Shown: piece by piece, positions 8,442 to 16,160 of the stretch
How positions within the stretch are numbered: the first letter of the stretch is position 1
Layout of the letters: the number at the start of each line of letters is the position of its first letter
Assembly (NCBI RefSeq): GCF_001510655.1
Contig: NZ_LMVC01000002.1
Coordinates: 1,656,388 to 1,720,387, forward strand
DNA length: 64,000 nt
Origin: Fictibacillus sp. FJAT-27399
GTDB taxonomy: Bacteria > Bacillota > Bacilli > Bacillales > Fictibacillaceae
Reading direction: 5' to 3'
Translations under genes and position numbers: made by a program
Notes under the pieces: model-generated
The model's input: the letters and a program-made list of their open reading frames with translations, nothing else
Told to the model about the DNA's origin: nothing
Databases searched by the model: none

Positions 8442-9218
8442 TTATTTCCCCTTGAAATTAGCCCGCCGTTTTTCAGCAAAAGCTTTCATGCCTTCCTTCT
8501 GGTCTTCAGAAGAAAACAGCAGATAGAAATTTTTTCTTTCAAACTGCATGCCGTCGAGAACAGAGTCATCGACCGCTTTATAGACCGTCTCTTTAATCAA
8601 CCGTAAGGAGAGCGGTGCTTTGGAGGCGATGGTACGTGCAAATTTCATTGCTTCTTCTAACACGAGTTCAGGAGCTACTACCCTGTTGATCACCCCGTGC
8701 TGATGAGCCTCCTTCGCAGTCATCGGTTCACCGAGCCACAGCCATTCCAGTGCTTTTTTCTGCCCCATGAGCTTGGTCAGCTTGACTGTTCCTCCTGCAC
8801 CAGGCATCACGCCAAGCTTGATTTCCGGAAAACCGAACTGTGCTTTTTCAGAAGCAAAAAGGATGTCACAGCACAGCGCAAGCTCAAACCCGCCGCCGAA
8901 ACAAAATCCGCTTACCGCTCCGATAATCGGCTTCTTGATGGTGTGCAGCTGGTCCCAATCCTTGAACTGGTTAAGCAGTTCAAGCGTAATGGCATCGTCA
9001 TTCATCATTTCATCGATATCGGCTCCGGCCGCAAATGCCCGGTCGTTTCCGGTTAGAACGATCGCTTTCACTTGGTCATTACGGTCATATTGCTCAAAAG
9101 CAGACAAAAGCTCTGACACCATGCTTCGGTTGATGGCGTTAAGCACTTTGGGGCGGTTAAGCTCAATCAGTGCAATACCCTCTTCTACTTTTGACGTTAT
9201 CGTTGTGAAATTACTCAT
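8442..9218 (-). CDS. paaF: Enoyl-CoA hydratase, PaaF-like
   Basis: The 258-residue crotonase has the oxyanion segment FAAGADIDEM and the pair GFCFGGGFELALCCD and FPEIKLGVMPGAGGT, which hold both glutamates needed for hydration. It is the most canonical hydratase of the three paralogues here and the best candidate for PaaF, which hydrates 2,3-dehydroadipyl-CoA. ATG at 9218 overlaps the end of the upstream EthD gene by 8 bases, and the SD GAGGAAGTGA lies inside that gene, so translation is probably coupled. Confidence 0.82.
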   Translation of the reverse strand: MSNFTTITSKVEEGIALIELNRPKVLNAINRSMVSELLSAFEQYDRNDQVKAIVLTGNDRAFAAGADIDEMMNDDAITLELLNQFKDWDQLHTIKKPIIGAVSGFCFGGGFELALCCDILFASEKAQFGFPEIKLGVMPGAGGTVKLTKLMGQKKALEWLWLGEPMTAKEAHQHGVINRVVAPELVLEEAMKFARTIASKAPLSLRLIKETVYKAVDDSVLDGMQFERKNFYLLFSSEDQKEGMKAFAEKRRANFKGK

Positions 9219-9516
9219 TCACTTCCTCACCGATCATCAATGTAACGAGGTCTCCGGCAAAAGACATCAAGTCTTTGCCCGAAGCTTTTCCTTCAGCTGA
9301 TTTCATCCCTGCTTTTAATGATTCATGATCGTCATAATACATTTCACAGAGCAAGTAGTATTTGCTTTCTCCCATTGGGGAGCCTACAATCTTTGTTACT
9401 TCCATTTTGCGAAGCCCTGGAATCTTTTTCGTTACTTCTGTATGTGTACCGAAATAATGGTCATCAAAGCCTTCTTTATTCTCCGGAGTTTTATAAAGTG
9501 CGATCAATTTCACCAT
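9211..9516 (-). CDS. EthD family small protein in the paa operon
   Basis: The 101-residue dimeric alpha+beta-barrel protein begins MVKLIALYKTPENKEGFDD and contains HTEVTKKIPGLRK, the pattern of the EthD family. Members bind small organic molecules; some are reductases, dechlorinases or of unknown role. It lies directly upstream of the crotonase genes and overlaps one by 8 bases, so it belongs to the phenylacetate operon. Its reaction there is not established. ATG at 9516 has GAGGAAG upstream. A 341-base gap that holds a repeat element separates it from paaD. Confidence 0.85.
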   Translation of the reverse strand: MVKLIALYKTPENKEGFDDHYFGTHTEVTKKIPGLRKMEVTKIVGSPMGESKYYLLCEMYYDDHESLKAGMKSAEGKASGKDLMSFAGDLVTLMIGEEVNE

Positions 9517-9614
9517 TTGTGTATCTTCCTCTCGACTATATTTTTTATGATTCTTTCATTATGAGACAGCATTAAACCATTTCTATAAAACTAGCTGTTC
9601 CCCTTTTTCTTTTT

Positions 9615-9850
9615 GGCTGTTTTCGTAACCTTTGGTGCTCTTGGAAGGCGGTTGATCTCCGTTTCAGGCTGCCCGCTTTAACCGGCGTAAACGCCTACTT
9701 TCGCGGGGCGTGCGGTGAGCCCCGTGGCGCAAGCGCCTCCTTGGTCTCACCTGTCACGCTTCATCCCGCCGGAGTCTCGCACCATGCACTCCAATCAACT
9801 TGTCAATGAAGCTCTTTACACTCATAAGCAACAATTTTTTGAAAAGAGCC
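9615..9850. repeat. GC-rich dispersed repeat, copy 1, inside the paa operon
   Basis: This 236-bp element lies in the 341-base gap between paaD and the EthD gene. It shares long identical blocks with copies at 24714-24935 and 50473-50716, such as CGGGGCGTGCGGTGAGCC, CTCACCTGTC and GGAGTCTCGCACC. Imperfect terminal inverted repeats GGCTGTTTT (9615-9623) and AAAAGAGCC (9842-9850) bound it. GCGTG-GGTGAG and CTCACC-CACGC arms would fold into a large hairpin. It resembles a MITE or other non-autonomous intergenic repeat. Open frames inside it are chance frames caused by its high GC content. The rest of the gap shows nothing else. Confidence 0.85.
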
Positions 9851-9857
9851 TTCTTTT

Positions 9858-10358
9858 TCAGTTCATATCCGCTACAGGCTTCATCGCTTCAAAAGGGTTT
9901 TTACAAGACTTGCAATATAGGATGCTGCGGCAAGCGGTCGGGCCGAAGATATTCTCCATGGTTACATATGAGGAGCCGCAATACGGACAATCGATGCTCC
10001 ACGGTTCCCCCATCACATGATTTGCCGGTGGAGGCGCAATCCCAAACTCTTTTAATCTCTCTTTGCCTCCTTCAGTAATCCGGTCTGTTGTCCAAGCCGG
10101 CGTGTAGACAAACTCCACATGAACTTCCTTCACACCTTCTACAGCACGGGCAGCCTGTTTAATATCTCTTTCAATGATATGAAGGGCCGGACAGCCAACG
10201 AACGTAGGCAGCGCTTTGATGAGTACAGAGCCTTCTCTTTCCTCAACGTCTTCAATCATTCCCAGGTCCAGTATGCTTACAGAAGCAATCTCCGGGTCTT
10301 TTACATCTTTGAGGGCTGAGATTACTTTTTCTTTGAGATTCATAGATTGTATAACCAT
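9858..10358 (-). CDS. paaD: Phenylacetyl-CoA epoxidase accessory subunit PaaD
   Basis: The 166-residue protein has an N-terminal MIP18/DUF59 domain with DVKDPEIASVSILDLGMI and a C-terminal zinc ribbon with CPYCGS and CKSC pairs. This is the PaaD architecture: a factor thought to help iron-sulfur cluster maturation for the multicomponent epoxidase. ATG at 10358 follows AAGGAGAG. It lies 30 bases downstream of paaC. Its stop is only 8 bases from a dispersed repeat, so the element entered directly behind the coding region. Confidence 0.92.
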   Translation of the reverse strand: MVIQSMNLKEKVISALKDVKDPEIASVSILDLGMIEDVEEREGSVLIKALPTFVGCPALHIIERDIKQAARAVEGVKEVHVEFVYTPAWTTDRITEGGKERLKEFGIAPPPANHVMGEPWSIDCPYCGSSYVTMENIFGPTACRSILYCKSCKNPFEAMKPVADMN

Positions 10359-10388
10359 GCTGTCTCTCCTTTCCGGTCCTGCGTTTTG

Positions 10389-11195
10389 TTACCAGCCGGA
10401 AGCCGGGTTAGTGGCAAACACTTCTGAAAGAGTGGAAAGGGCTTCAGCAAGATCAGGCGTATGCTCGCCTTTCCGGCCGTTACCGCTTTCAATCAGCGGC
10501 TCTCCTGGTACTGTTATACCGGTTTCCGAGAATACTTTCTCAATCCTGTTAAGCCAGCGTTTCTTCAAAAGCGGTTCATCTTCTATTAATCCAGCTTTTA
10601 CGATCTCTCCATAAAATGGTCCCAGCGTAAGTACTCCGCCAAAATCTCTCCATACTCTATCCACTGCTGACAGCATGCGTTGCTTCGCATCTTCTGTGCT
10701 CATTACAAGCTGCTTGAACCAAATATCCCAGTGCATCAAATGGTAATACTGCTCTGTCATGATTTTCTTCGCTGCATTGGCCAGCGGTTCGTAGGAAGAC
10801 ATTCTCAGCGATTCCAGACGGATGTGTTTGTGGACCGCATAAAAATAGTTTCTTACGACGGCAAATGCCCAGTCATAGTCCGGTTTATCAAGATAGGTCC
10901 CGCTTCCGTTCACCCTTTCAAGCAGGATGGCATTGCGGAACTCTTCGGGTTTTCTGAGATGCGCAATGCGGTCCGCTTCTCCTTCACCAAGGTCCTCCAA
11001 AAGGTGGTAGTACATTGAAGCATGCCCCATCATGTCCTGATTGATGGAAGAAAACGCAACGTCTTCTTCGATATGGGGGGCGAGTCCAAGCCATTCCGAT
11101 CCTCTGTAAGCCAGGATAAAGTCATCATCTGCCAGCTGATAGATCAATTCCTTGAGCGCTTTTTTTTCTTGTTGGTTTAATGTTTCTCCGGTCAT
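10389..11195 (-). CDS. paaC: 1,2-phenylacetyl-CoA epoxidase structural subunit PaaC
   Basis: The 268-residue all-helical ferritin-like protein starts with LKELIYQLADDDFILAYRGSEWLG and continues with APHIEEDVAFSSI, both typical of PaaC. PaaC pairs with the catalytic PaaA but lacks a working di-iron site. The start ATG overlaps the paaB stop by four bases. It belongs to the complex that epoxidises the aromatic ring of phenylacetyl-CoA using O2. Confidence 0.93.
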   Translation of the reverse strand: MTGETLNQQEKKALKELIYQLADDDFILAYRGSEWLGLAPHIEEDVAFSSINQDMMGHASMYYHLLEDLGEGEADRIAHLRKPEEFRNAILLERVNGSGTYLDKPDYDWAFAVVRNYFYAVHKHIRLESLRMSSYEPLANAAKKIMTEQYYHLMHWDIWFKQLVMSTEDAKQRMLSAVDRVWRDFGGVLTLGPFYGEIVKAGLIEDEPLLKKRWLNRIEKVFSETGITVPGEPLIESGNGRKGEHTPDLAEALSTLSEVFATNPASGW

Positions 11196-11539
11196 CGGCT
11201 CTCTTCCCTTCCGCCCATGATGTGCTGTTCTGTAAACTGTTCCTGATTGTAGTCACGCCATTTTTTCTTCAGGTAACCATATCCTTTAGTTTCTCTATAG
11301 TCTTTATCCAGTCTTTTCAGCATTACTCTTTCACTCTGTGTTAAGCCGCGGATGTTCTCCCGTTTGACGACCCAAATGTCAGCCACTGTCTCTCTGCGGA
11401 AGAAATTTTCCTTTGCCATGACAAGAGCCATATCTGCGTTCGGCGCAAGCAGGCTGAACTGATGCTGAAAAGGAGCTTTATCTGTCTTCTTGCTGAACAC
11501 TTCATACACGTTATAAAATTGGTTTCCTTGTTCGCTCAT
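11192..11539 (-). CDS. paaB: 1,2-phenylacetyl-CoA epoxidase subunit PaaB
   Basis: The 115-residue small subunit contains YEVFSKKTDKAPFQHQFSLL and ANADMALVMAKENFFRR-type family segments (the match is to the PaaB domain). PaaB bridges the catalytic complex and its electron supply. It lies 23 bases downstream of paaA and its last bases overlap paaC. It is about 20 residues longer than the E. coli form, with the extra at the C-terminus (residues about 80-115). Firmicute homologues I recall look alike. Confidence 0.92.
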   Translation of the reverse strand: MSEQGNQFYNVYEVFSKKTDKAPFQHQFSLLAPNADMALVMAKENFFRRETVADIWVVKRENIRGLTQSERVMLKRLDKDYRETKGYGYLKKKWRDYNQEQFTEQHIMGGREESR

Positions 11540-11562
11540 TCGTTATCCACTCTCCTCCGCTT

Positions 11563-12528
11563 TTAGATCGCCTTTTGGGCGGCAAGTGCCTCCCGAACCC
11601 AGCTGTTGTTGTCATATGAACTTCTTCTCAAATCCAATCGTTCCTGTGAACGCGGCCCATTTCCTGAAACAATCTGTTTAAATTCATTCCAGTCGACATC
11701 CTGATACACCCACATCTGTGTCTCTTCATCAAAGTGGATCGTTTCATCTGGAATGGTAAGGCCGAGCGCCCAGACGCGCGGAATATATTTGGTGAAGAAC
11801 TCCTGGCGAAGATCTTCATTCGTTTTCGTCCGGATTTTATACATGATGTTCTTATCGGCGTTCGAATTGCCCGTTTCTTTTGCTGACTTCGGACCAAAGA
11901 ACATGATCAGTGACGTCCACCAGCGGTTAAGGGAATCCTGCAGCAATGCTCGCTGTTCAGGCGTACCTTCAGCAAGGGCTAAAATAATGCTCTCGCCATG
12001 CTGAGCATGGAAGACTTCTTCTGCGCAAATACGCTTTAACGCTCTTGCGTATGGCCCGTATGATGAATCGAGCATCATGCTCTGCGAGATGATGGCTGCT
12101 CCGTCCACTAGCCAGGCGATCATTCCGGCATCCCCCCAAGTCGGTGCCTCCATATGAAAGACGTTGTGAAATTTCAGACGGCCGGAGAACAGATCCTGCA
12201 TGATGTCTTCCCTTGTTTTCCCGAGAGGAGCCATGAGATCCTCCGCAACACGCAATAAGAGCTGGCCGTGCCCCATTTCATCCTGCACTTTCGCCATAAT
12301 CGCTAATTTACGGTGAAGGGATGGTGCTTTTGGTACCCACTCCTTTTCTGGAAGCGCTCCCATAATTTCCGAAATGCCATGCATAGAAATGAGACGTATG
12401 AGATTTGTTCTATAATCATCCGGCATCCAATCATCGGCTTCTATCTTTTCACCGAGGTTGATTCGATCCATAAAATGCTGGTGCTTTTCATCGTTTGTTA
12501 ACTGTTCAAAGCTGAGACCTGCCTGCAC
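11563..12528 (-). CDS. paaA: 1,2-phenylacetyl-CoA epoxidase catalytic subunit PaaA
   Basis: The 321-residue di-iron oxygenase subunit has the ligand motifs QDEMGHGQLL and CAEEVFHAQHGES, the paired EXXH sites of the ferritin-like fold. It inserts one oxygen atom into the ring of phenylacetyl-CoA. The start codon is GTG at 12528 behind AGGAGGGG. It is first of paaABCD, 72 bases downstream of paaK, and that gap has a 16-bp motif also found upstream of paaK. No paaE reductase gene follows, so electrons must come from a reductase encoded elsewhere. Confidence 0.93.
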   Translation of the reverse strand: MQAGLSFEQLTNDEKHQHFMDRINLGEKIEADDWMPDDYRTNLIRLISMHGISEIMGALPEKEWVPKAPSLHRKLAIMAKVQDEMGHGQLLLRVAEDLMAPLGKTREDIMQDLFSGRLKFHNVFHMEAPTWGDAGMIAWLVDGAAIISQSMMLDSSYGPYARALKRICAEEVFHAQHGESIILALAEGTPEQRALLQDSLNRWWTSLIMFFGPKSAKETGNSNADKNIMYKIRTKTNEDLRQEFFTKYIPRVWALGLTIPDETIHFDEETQMWVYQDVDWNEFKQIVSGNGPRSQERLDLRRSSYDNNSWVREALAAQKAI

Positions 12529-12551
12529 AATAAGCCCCTCCTAATTATATT

Positions 12552-12567
12552 ACGTTTATTTACCGTT
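12552..12567 (-). promoter_or_regulatory. Candidate operator shared with paaK (AACG-N8-ACGT)
   Basis: The minus-strand sequence AACGGTAAATAAACGT lies 24-39 bases upstream of the paaA start codon. It matches the element AACGAAAATAAAACGT upstream of paaK at 12 of 16 positions. Being shared between two paa transcription units suggests a PaaX site. This is inference. Confidence 0.35.
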
Positions 12568-12600
12568 ATTATAAAATATCGTCATATAAATAACAACCAA

Positions 12601-13929
12601 CTATACACCTAATTGAGCGGTTTTATGTCTGACCACCCGAACTGCCTTCCCTTCAGACCTTGGAATGGAGCCCGGAGGAAGCAGATGGATATCCAGATTT
12701 ACAAGACAGCTGCTTTTAACCGCATGCTTGATTCGGTCTTTGAGCAATTCCAAATCCACATGGTCAAGGTTTTGTTCCATGCGTGTGAAACAAGCTTCTG
12801 TAATCTCTACGTGAAGCTGAACATTCTCTTTAAAACCGTCTGCATGAACGTGGAGCTGATAATGAGGAACAAGATCCTCTGCTTTCAGAAGACAGTTCTC
12901 AATTTCGGATGGAAAAACGTTGACACCGCGGATAATGAGCATATCATCAATCCGGCCTTTAACACGTGACATCCTGACGGAAGTGCGTCCACAGACGCAT
13001 TTTCCCGTACAAAGCGAAGCGATATCACCTGTGCGGTACCTTATGACAGGGAAGGCTTCTTTCGTTAAACTAGTAAACACAAGCTCGCCCGTTTCTCCCT
13101 CTGGAACTGGTTCAAGTGTGTCAGGGTCGATCACTTCAACAAAAAAGTGGTCATCCATGATGTGAAGTCCGTCCTGTGCTTCATGGCACTCCATGGCTAC
13201 ACCTGGCCCCATCACTTCACTGAGTCCATAGATGTCCATCGCTTTAATATTCAGCTTTTCTTCTAGAGCAGTCCTCATCTCTTCTGACCAAGGCTCTGCA
13301 CCAAATATGCCGTATTTTAAGGAAGTAGCGCGAGGATCCTTGCCCATTTTCTCCATCTTTTCTGCAATAGTCAGGATATAGGATGGAGTTCCGCAGATCA
13401 CCTCTGGCTTAAAGTCTTCAATGAGCAGGATTTGGCGTTCCGTGTTGCCTCCAGAAACCGGTACAGTCACCATCCCCAGGCGTTCTGAACCAAAATGAAG
13501 GCCAAGTCCTCCTGTAAAGAGGCCGTAACCGTATGCATTATGAAGGAATTTTCCAGACTCACCTCCGCCGATCGCGATACACCGTGCCACCATTTCGCTC
13601 CAGTTTTCAATATCTTTTGCCGTATATCCAACGACGGTAGGCTTCCCGCTCGTACCCGAAGAAGCATGAACGCGTGTCAGCTCTTTTGTATCCACGGCAA
13701 AAAGGCCAAAGGGGTAATGATCCCTAAGATCCTTTTTTACGGTGAATGGCAATTTTTTTATATCTTCCAGCGTATGAATATCCTCAGGCGCTATCCCTTT
13801 TTCCACAAATGCTTTTCGGTAAAAAGGCACACTCTCAAATACCTTCCCAGCTGTTTCCTTAAGTCTTGATAACTGAAGTTCCTGCTTTTCCCCTCGTTCC
13901 ATGCATTCCATTTCCCGATCAAAGATCAA
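12601..13929 (-). CDS. paaK: Phenylacetate--CoA ligase PaaK
   Basis: The 442-residue adenylate-forming enzyme has the P-loop HASSGTSGKPTVVGYT, the segment IYGLSEVMGPGVAMEC and the YRTGDIA motif near residue 305. It activates phenylacetate to phenylacetyl-CoA with ATP, the first step of the pathway. I prefer TTG at 13929, which gives the usual PaaK N-terminus MIFDREMECM and sits 7 bases after GAGGTG. The ATG six bases upstream is only one base from that SD. It is the first paa gene on the strand. AT-rich sequence at 13936-14040 upstream probably holds its promoter. Confidence 0.92.
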   Translation of the reverse strand: MIFDREMECMERGEKQELQLSRLKETAGKVFESVPFYRKAFVEKGIAPEDIHTLEDIKKLPFTVKKDLRDHYPFGLFAVDTKELTRVHASSGTSGKPTVVGYTAKDIENWSEMVARCIAIGGGESGKFLHNAYGYGLFTGGLGLHFGSERLGMVTVPVSGGNTERQILLIEDFKPEVICGTPSYILTIAEKMEKMGKDPRATSLKYGIFGAEPWSEEMRTALEEKLNIKAMDIYGLSEVMGPGVAMECHEAQDGLHIMDDHFFVEVIDPDTLEPVPEGETGELVFTSLTKEAFPVIRYRTGDIASLCTGKCVCGRTSVRMSRVKGRIDDMLIIRGVNVFPSEIENCLLKAEDLVPHYQLHVHADGFKENVQLHVEITEACFTRMEQNLDHVDLELLKDRIKHAVKSSCLVNLDIHLLPPGSIPRSEGKAVRVVRHKTAQLGV

Positions 13930-13985
13930 CTGCATTCACCTCTTCTTTAGTTAGTAAGCCCTTTCATTTTCAGTTATTACGTATG

Positions 13986-14001
13986 ACGTTTTATTTTCGT
14001 T
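13986..14001 (-). promoter_or_regulatory. Candidate operator upstream of paaK (AACG-N8-ACGT)
   Basis: The minus-strand AACGAAAATAAAACGT lies about 60 bases upstream of the paaK start and resembles the element before paaA. It is a possible PaaX binding site, by inference only. Confidence 0.33.
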
Positions 14002-14075
14002 TTAATTATATATGTAATACTATTTTCTAAAGCTTATCGTTTTACGACTATTCTGTCAAATGGAAGATGAACAAA

Positions 14076-14110
14076 AAAGACAGCTGTGGCCCCATGCCAT
14101 AGCTGTCTTT
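14076..14110 (-). terminator. Terminator downstream of lplJ
   Basis: AAAGACAGCTGTGGC pairs with GCCATAGCTGTCTTT. On the minus strand the stem is followed by TTTTTTG, so it ends the lplJ transcript before paaK. Confidence 0.85.
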
Positions 14111-14200
14111 ATTATTTGATTTTATTAAAGCAGATTGTATATATAGTGATTCGTGGAACAAATGAAACGCTCCATCATTTAGTCTTACAGAGCTTTTTAA

Positions 14201-15190
14201 TTAATAGAGCAGGTCCAAAAATTCTTCTCTCGTTACATTTCCAAAATAATGGCCCATGTCTGCATCTTCAAGCGCCTTTTCAATATCTCTTCTGTCATAG
14301 CGGGTGCCGATCAGCCGCTCTTCGATGTCACGTACATCGCCTACTCCAAAGAAATCACCGTAAATTTTACATTCACGCATGATGCCTTTCTCGATTTGAA
14401 GTTTCACATCTACTGAACCGCCAGCAAAACGGTTGGAAAGTTCCACGTTGGATTTTGGAGAGTTGCCATAGTTCCAATCCCAATTGCGGTATCTTTCTTC
14501 TGATAACTTATTAATTTGTTCCCAATCTTTCACGGTAAGTTCATAGCGCGGGATTTCCTCAAATTCTTCGAACAAATACGAAAGTAGAATCTGCTTGAAT
14601 TCTTCCATCGTCATTTCTTCATTCATATGCTCTTTAATATTCGTAACCCGGCTGCGTATCGACTTGATGCCTTTCGATTGAATCTTATCTAATTTTACAT
14701 TAAGAGCAGAGACAACATTTTCAATTTCGGAATCAAACATAAGTGTACCGTGGCTAAACATTCTGCCTCGGGTGGTAAACATAGCGTTTCCTGAAATTTT
14801 CTTCCCGTCAACGAGAATATCATTTCTTCCGCTAAGCTCCGCATTGAGACCTAGTTTATTCAGTGCCTTGACGACAGGATCGGTAAACTTTTTAAAATCA
14901 TGAAAAGAATTGCCGTCATCTTTCGTAATAAAGCTGAAGTTCAGGTTGCCGGTATCATGGTAGACCGCTCCCCCGCCAGATAGTCGGCGGACGACATGGA
15001 TGCCGTGCTCCCGAACATAATCGGCATTGATCTCCTCTACCGTATTCTGATTCTTCCCGATAATGATAGAAGGTTCATTAATATAAAATAAAAGATACGT
15101 TTCGTTAATATCCAGGTTTTTTAAAGCGTATTCCTCGATGGCAAGGTTTACTCTGGGATCCGTAATATTACGGTTATCAATAAACAGCAT
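14201..15190 (-). CDS. lplJ: Lipoate--protein ligase LplJ
   Basis: The 329-residue enzyme attaches free lipoate to lipoyl domains of 2-oxoacid dehydrogenases and GcvH, using ATP. It carries the family motif RRLSGGGAVYHDTGNLNFSF and the lysine segment DGKKISGNAMF, followed by the C-terminal accessory domain of the long LplA type. Length and order next to a yhfI-like gene match B. subtilis lplJ (yhfJ). ATG at 15190 follows AAGGAGAATAAG. It is transcribed after yhfI with a 117-base gap. Confidence 0.92.
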   Translation of the reverse strand: MLFIDNRNITDPRVNLAIEEYALKNLDINETYLLFYINEPSIIIGKNQNTVEEINADYVREHGIHVVRRLSGGGAVYHDTGNLNFSFITKDDGNSFHDFKKFTDPVVKALNKLGLNAELSGRNDILVDGKKISGNAMFTTRGRMFSHGTLMFDSEIENVVSALNVKLDKIQSKGIKSIRSRVTNIKEHMNEEMTMEEFKQILLSYLFEEFEEIPRYELTVKDWEQINKLSEERYRNWDWNYGNSPKSNVELSNRFAGGSVDVKLQIEKGIMRECKIYGDFFGVGDVRDIEERLIGTRYDRRDIEKALEDADMGHYFGNVTREEFLDLLY

Positions 15191-15307
15191 AGCTTATTCT
15201 CCTTCACTGCTCCGTTAGAAATAATTTCTCCTTTTTCGTTATACAACTCTTTTAGAAGAATAGCAAGCTGTCAGACTTCTCATTCCCTAACAATTTATGG
15301 TTGTATT

Positions 15308-16051
15308 TTATCCTTCCCACGTCCACCCGGCAGATGCAGTTTCCACTTTGCCGCTAAACCTTTCTGACGCCTGTTCGATTAGCTGGTTATGGTCACCGAA
15401 ATGCGGCAGATGCGTGAGAAGCAGATGAGGAATATCCGCTTTGGCTGCAATGTTTGCAGCATCATGAGAGTTCATATGTCCAGGGCCGCTTCCATCTTGA
15501 TCACTGTAGAAATTGCATTCTGAAATAAGCAGATCTGCACCTTTACTAAAGGGAACAAAGTCAGAGAGGTAAGCAGAATCTGCTGTATATACGAAGGTTT
15601 TGCTTCCATCTGTAATTCTCATCGCATAGCATGGTGCCGGATGCTTTGTCTCCATAAAGGAGATGTGAAACGGACCAATCTGGAGCAGCTGTTCCGGGAA
15701 GTAGGCTTTACCCGCAGTAGCTGAACGGTACGTTAAGCTCTGGAAACCCTTTTGATCTTTTGTGTGGCCATAAACCGGCAGTGTTGGAATACCTTTCTGC
15801 AAAAAGGATTGAACGAGCCGTCCATACTGAAGGACGCCAATATCTGCCACATGGTCATGATGATAGTGCGACAGGATCACAGCATTCATTTCCTCAACCC
15901 CTATATAGTTCTGCAGGCTGGACAAAACACCGCTCCCGCAGTCAATCAGCAGATTAAATCCCTCATGCTGCAGAAGATAACCCGAAGTAGCTTCTCCTTT
16001 TCCCGGATAGCCGCCCCAATAACCAATTACTGTTAACTTCACTTCATTCAC
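15308..16051 (-). CDS. yhfI: MBL-fold metallo-hydrolase, YhfI
   Basis: The 247-residue metallo-beta-lactamase-fold protein has the metal motif LSHYHHDHVADIG, and further His/Asp ligands in HMNSHDAANI and LLLTHLPHF. It resembles RNase Z-like hydrolases; the B. subtilis orthologue YhfI lies next to lplJ as here. The substrate is unknown. The frame is bounded by a palindromic repeat downstream of the sugar transporter block. ATG at 16051 follows AGGAAGTGA. Confidence 0.85.
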   Translation of the reverse strand: MNEVKLTVIGYWGGYPGKGEATSGYLLQHEGFNLLIDCGSGVLSSLQNYIGVEEMNAVILSHYHHDHVADIGVLQYGRLVQSFLQKGIPTLPVYGHTKDQKGFQSLTYRSATAGKAYFPEQLLQIGPFHISFMETKHPAPCYAMRITDGSKTFVYTADSAYLSDFVPFSKGADLLISECNFYSDQDGSGPGHMNSHDAANIAAKADIPHLLLTHLPHFGDHNQLIEQASERFSGKVETASAGWTWEG

Positions 16052-16085
16052 TTCCTTATGATTTTACTCCTAGTATAACCTTAAA

Positions 16086-16137
16086 AGGTGCCAGGCACCG
16101 CCTTTTGACATCTGTCAAAGGCGGGTGCCTGGCACCT
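16086..16137. repeat. Palindromic GGTGCCTGGCACC repeat, acting as terminator-like hairpin
   Basis: AGGTGCCAGGCACC and GGTGCCTGGCACCT flank a second inverted repeat (GCCTTTTGACA / TGTCAAAGGC). The unit is a 52-bp cruciform with a TTTT tail on the minus strand. The same core occurs many times at 33181-33419. It sits just downstream of the sugar permease gene ending at 16161. Confidence 0.85.
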
Positions 16138-16160
16138 AAACGAAAGGAAAGGAAAGCCTT

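Noticed and set aside
9715-10020. 101-codon plus-strand frame over repeat copy 1 and paaD
   Set aside because: It is an incidental frame in the GC-rich element and antisense to paaD.
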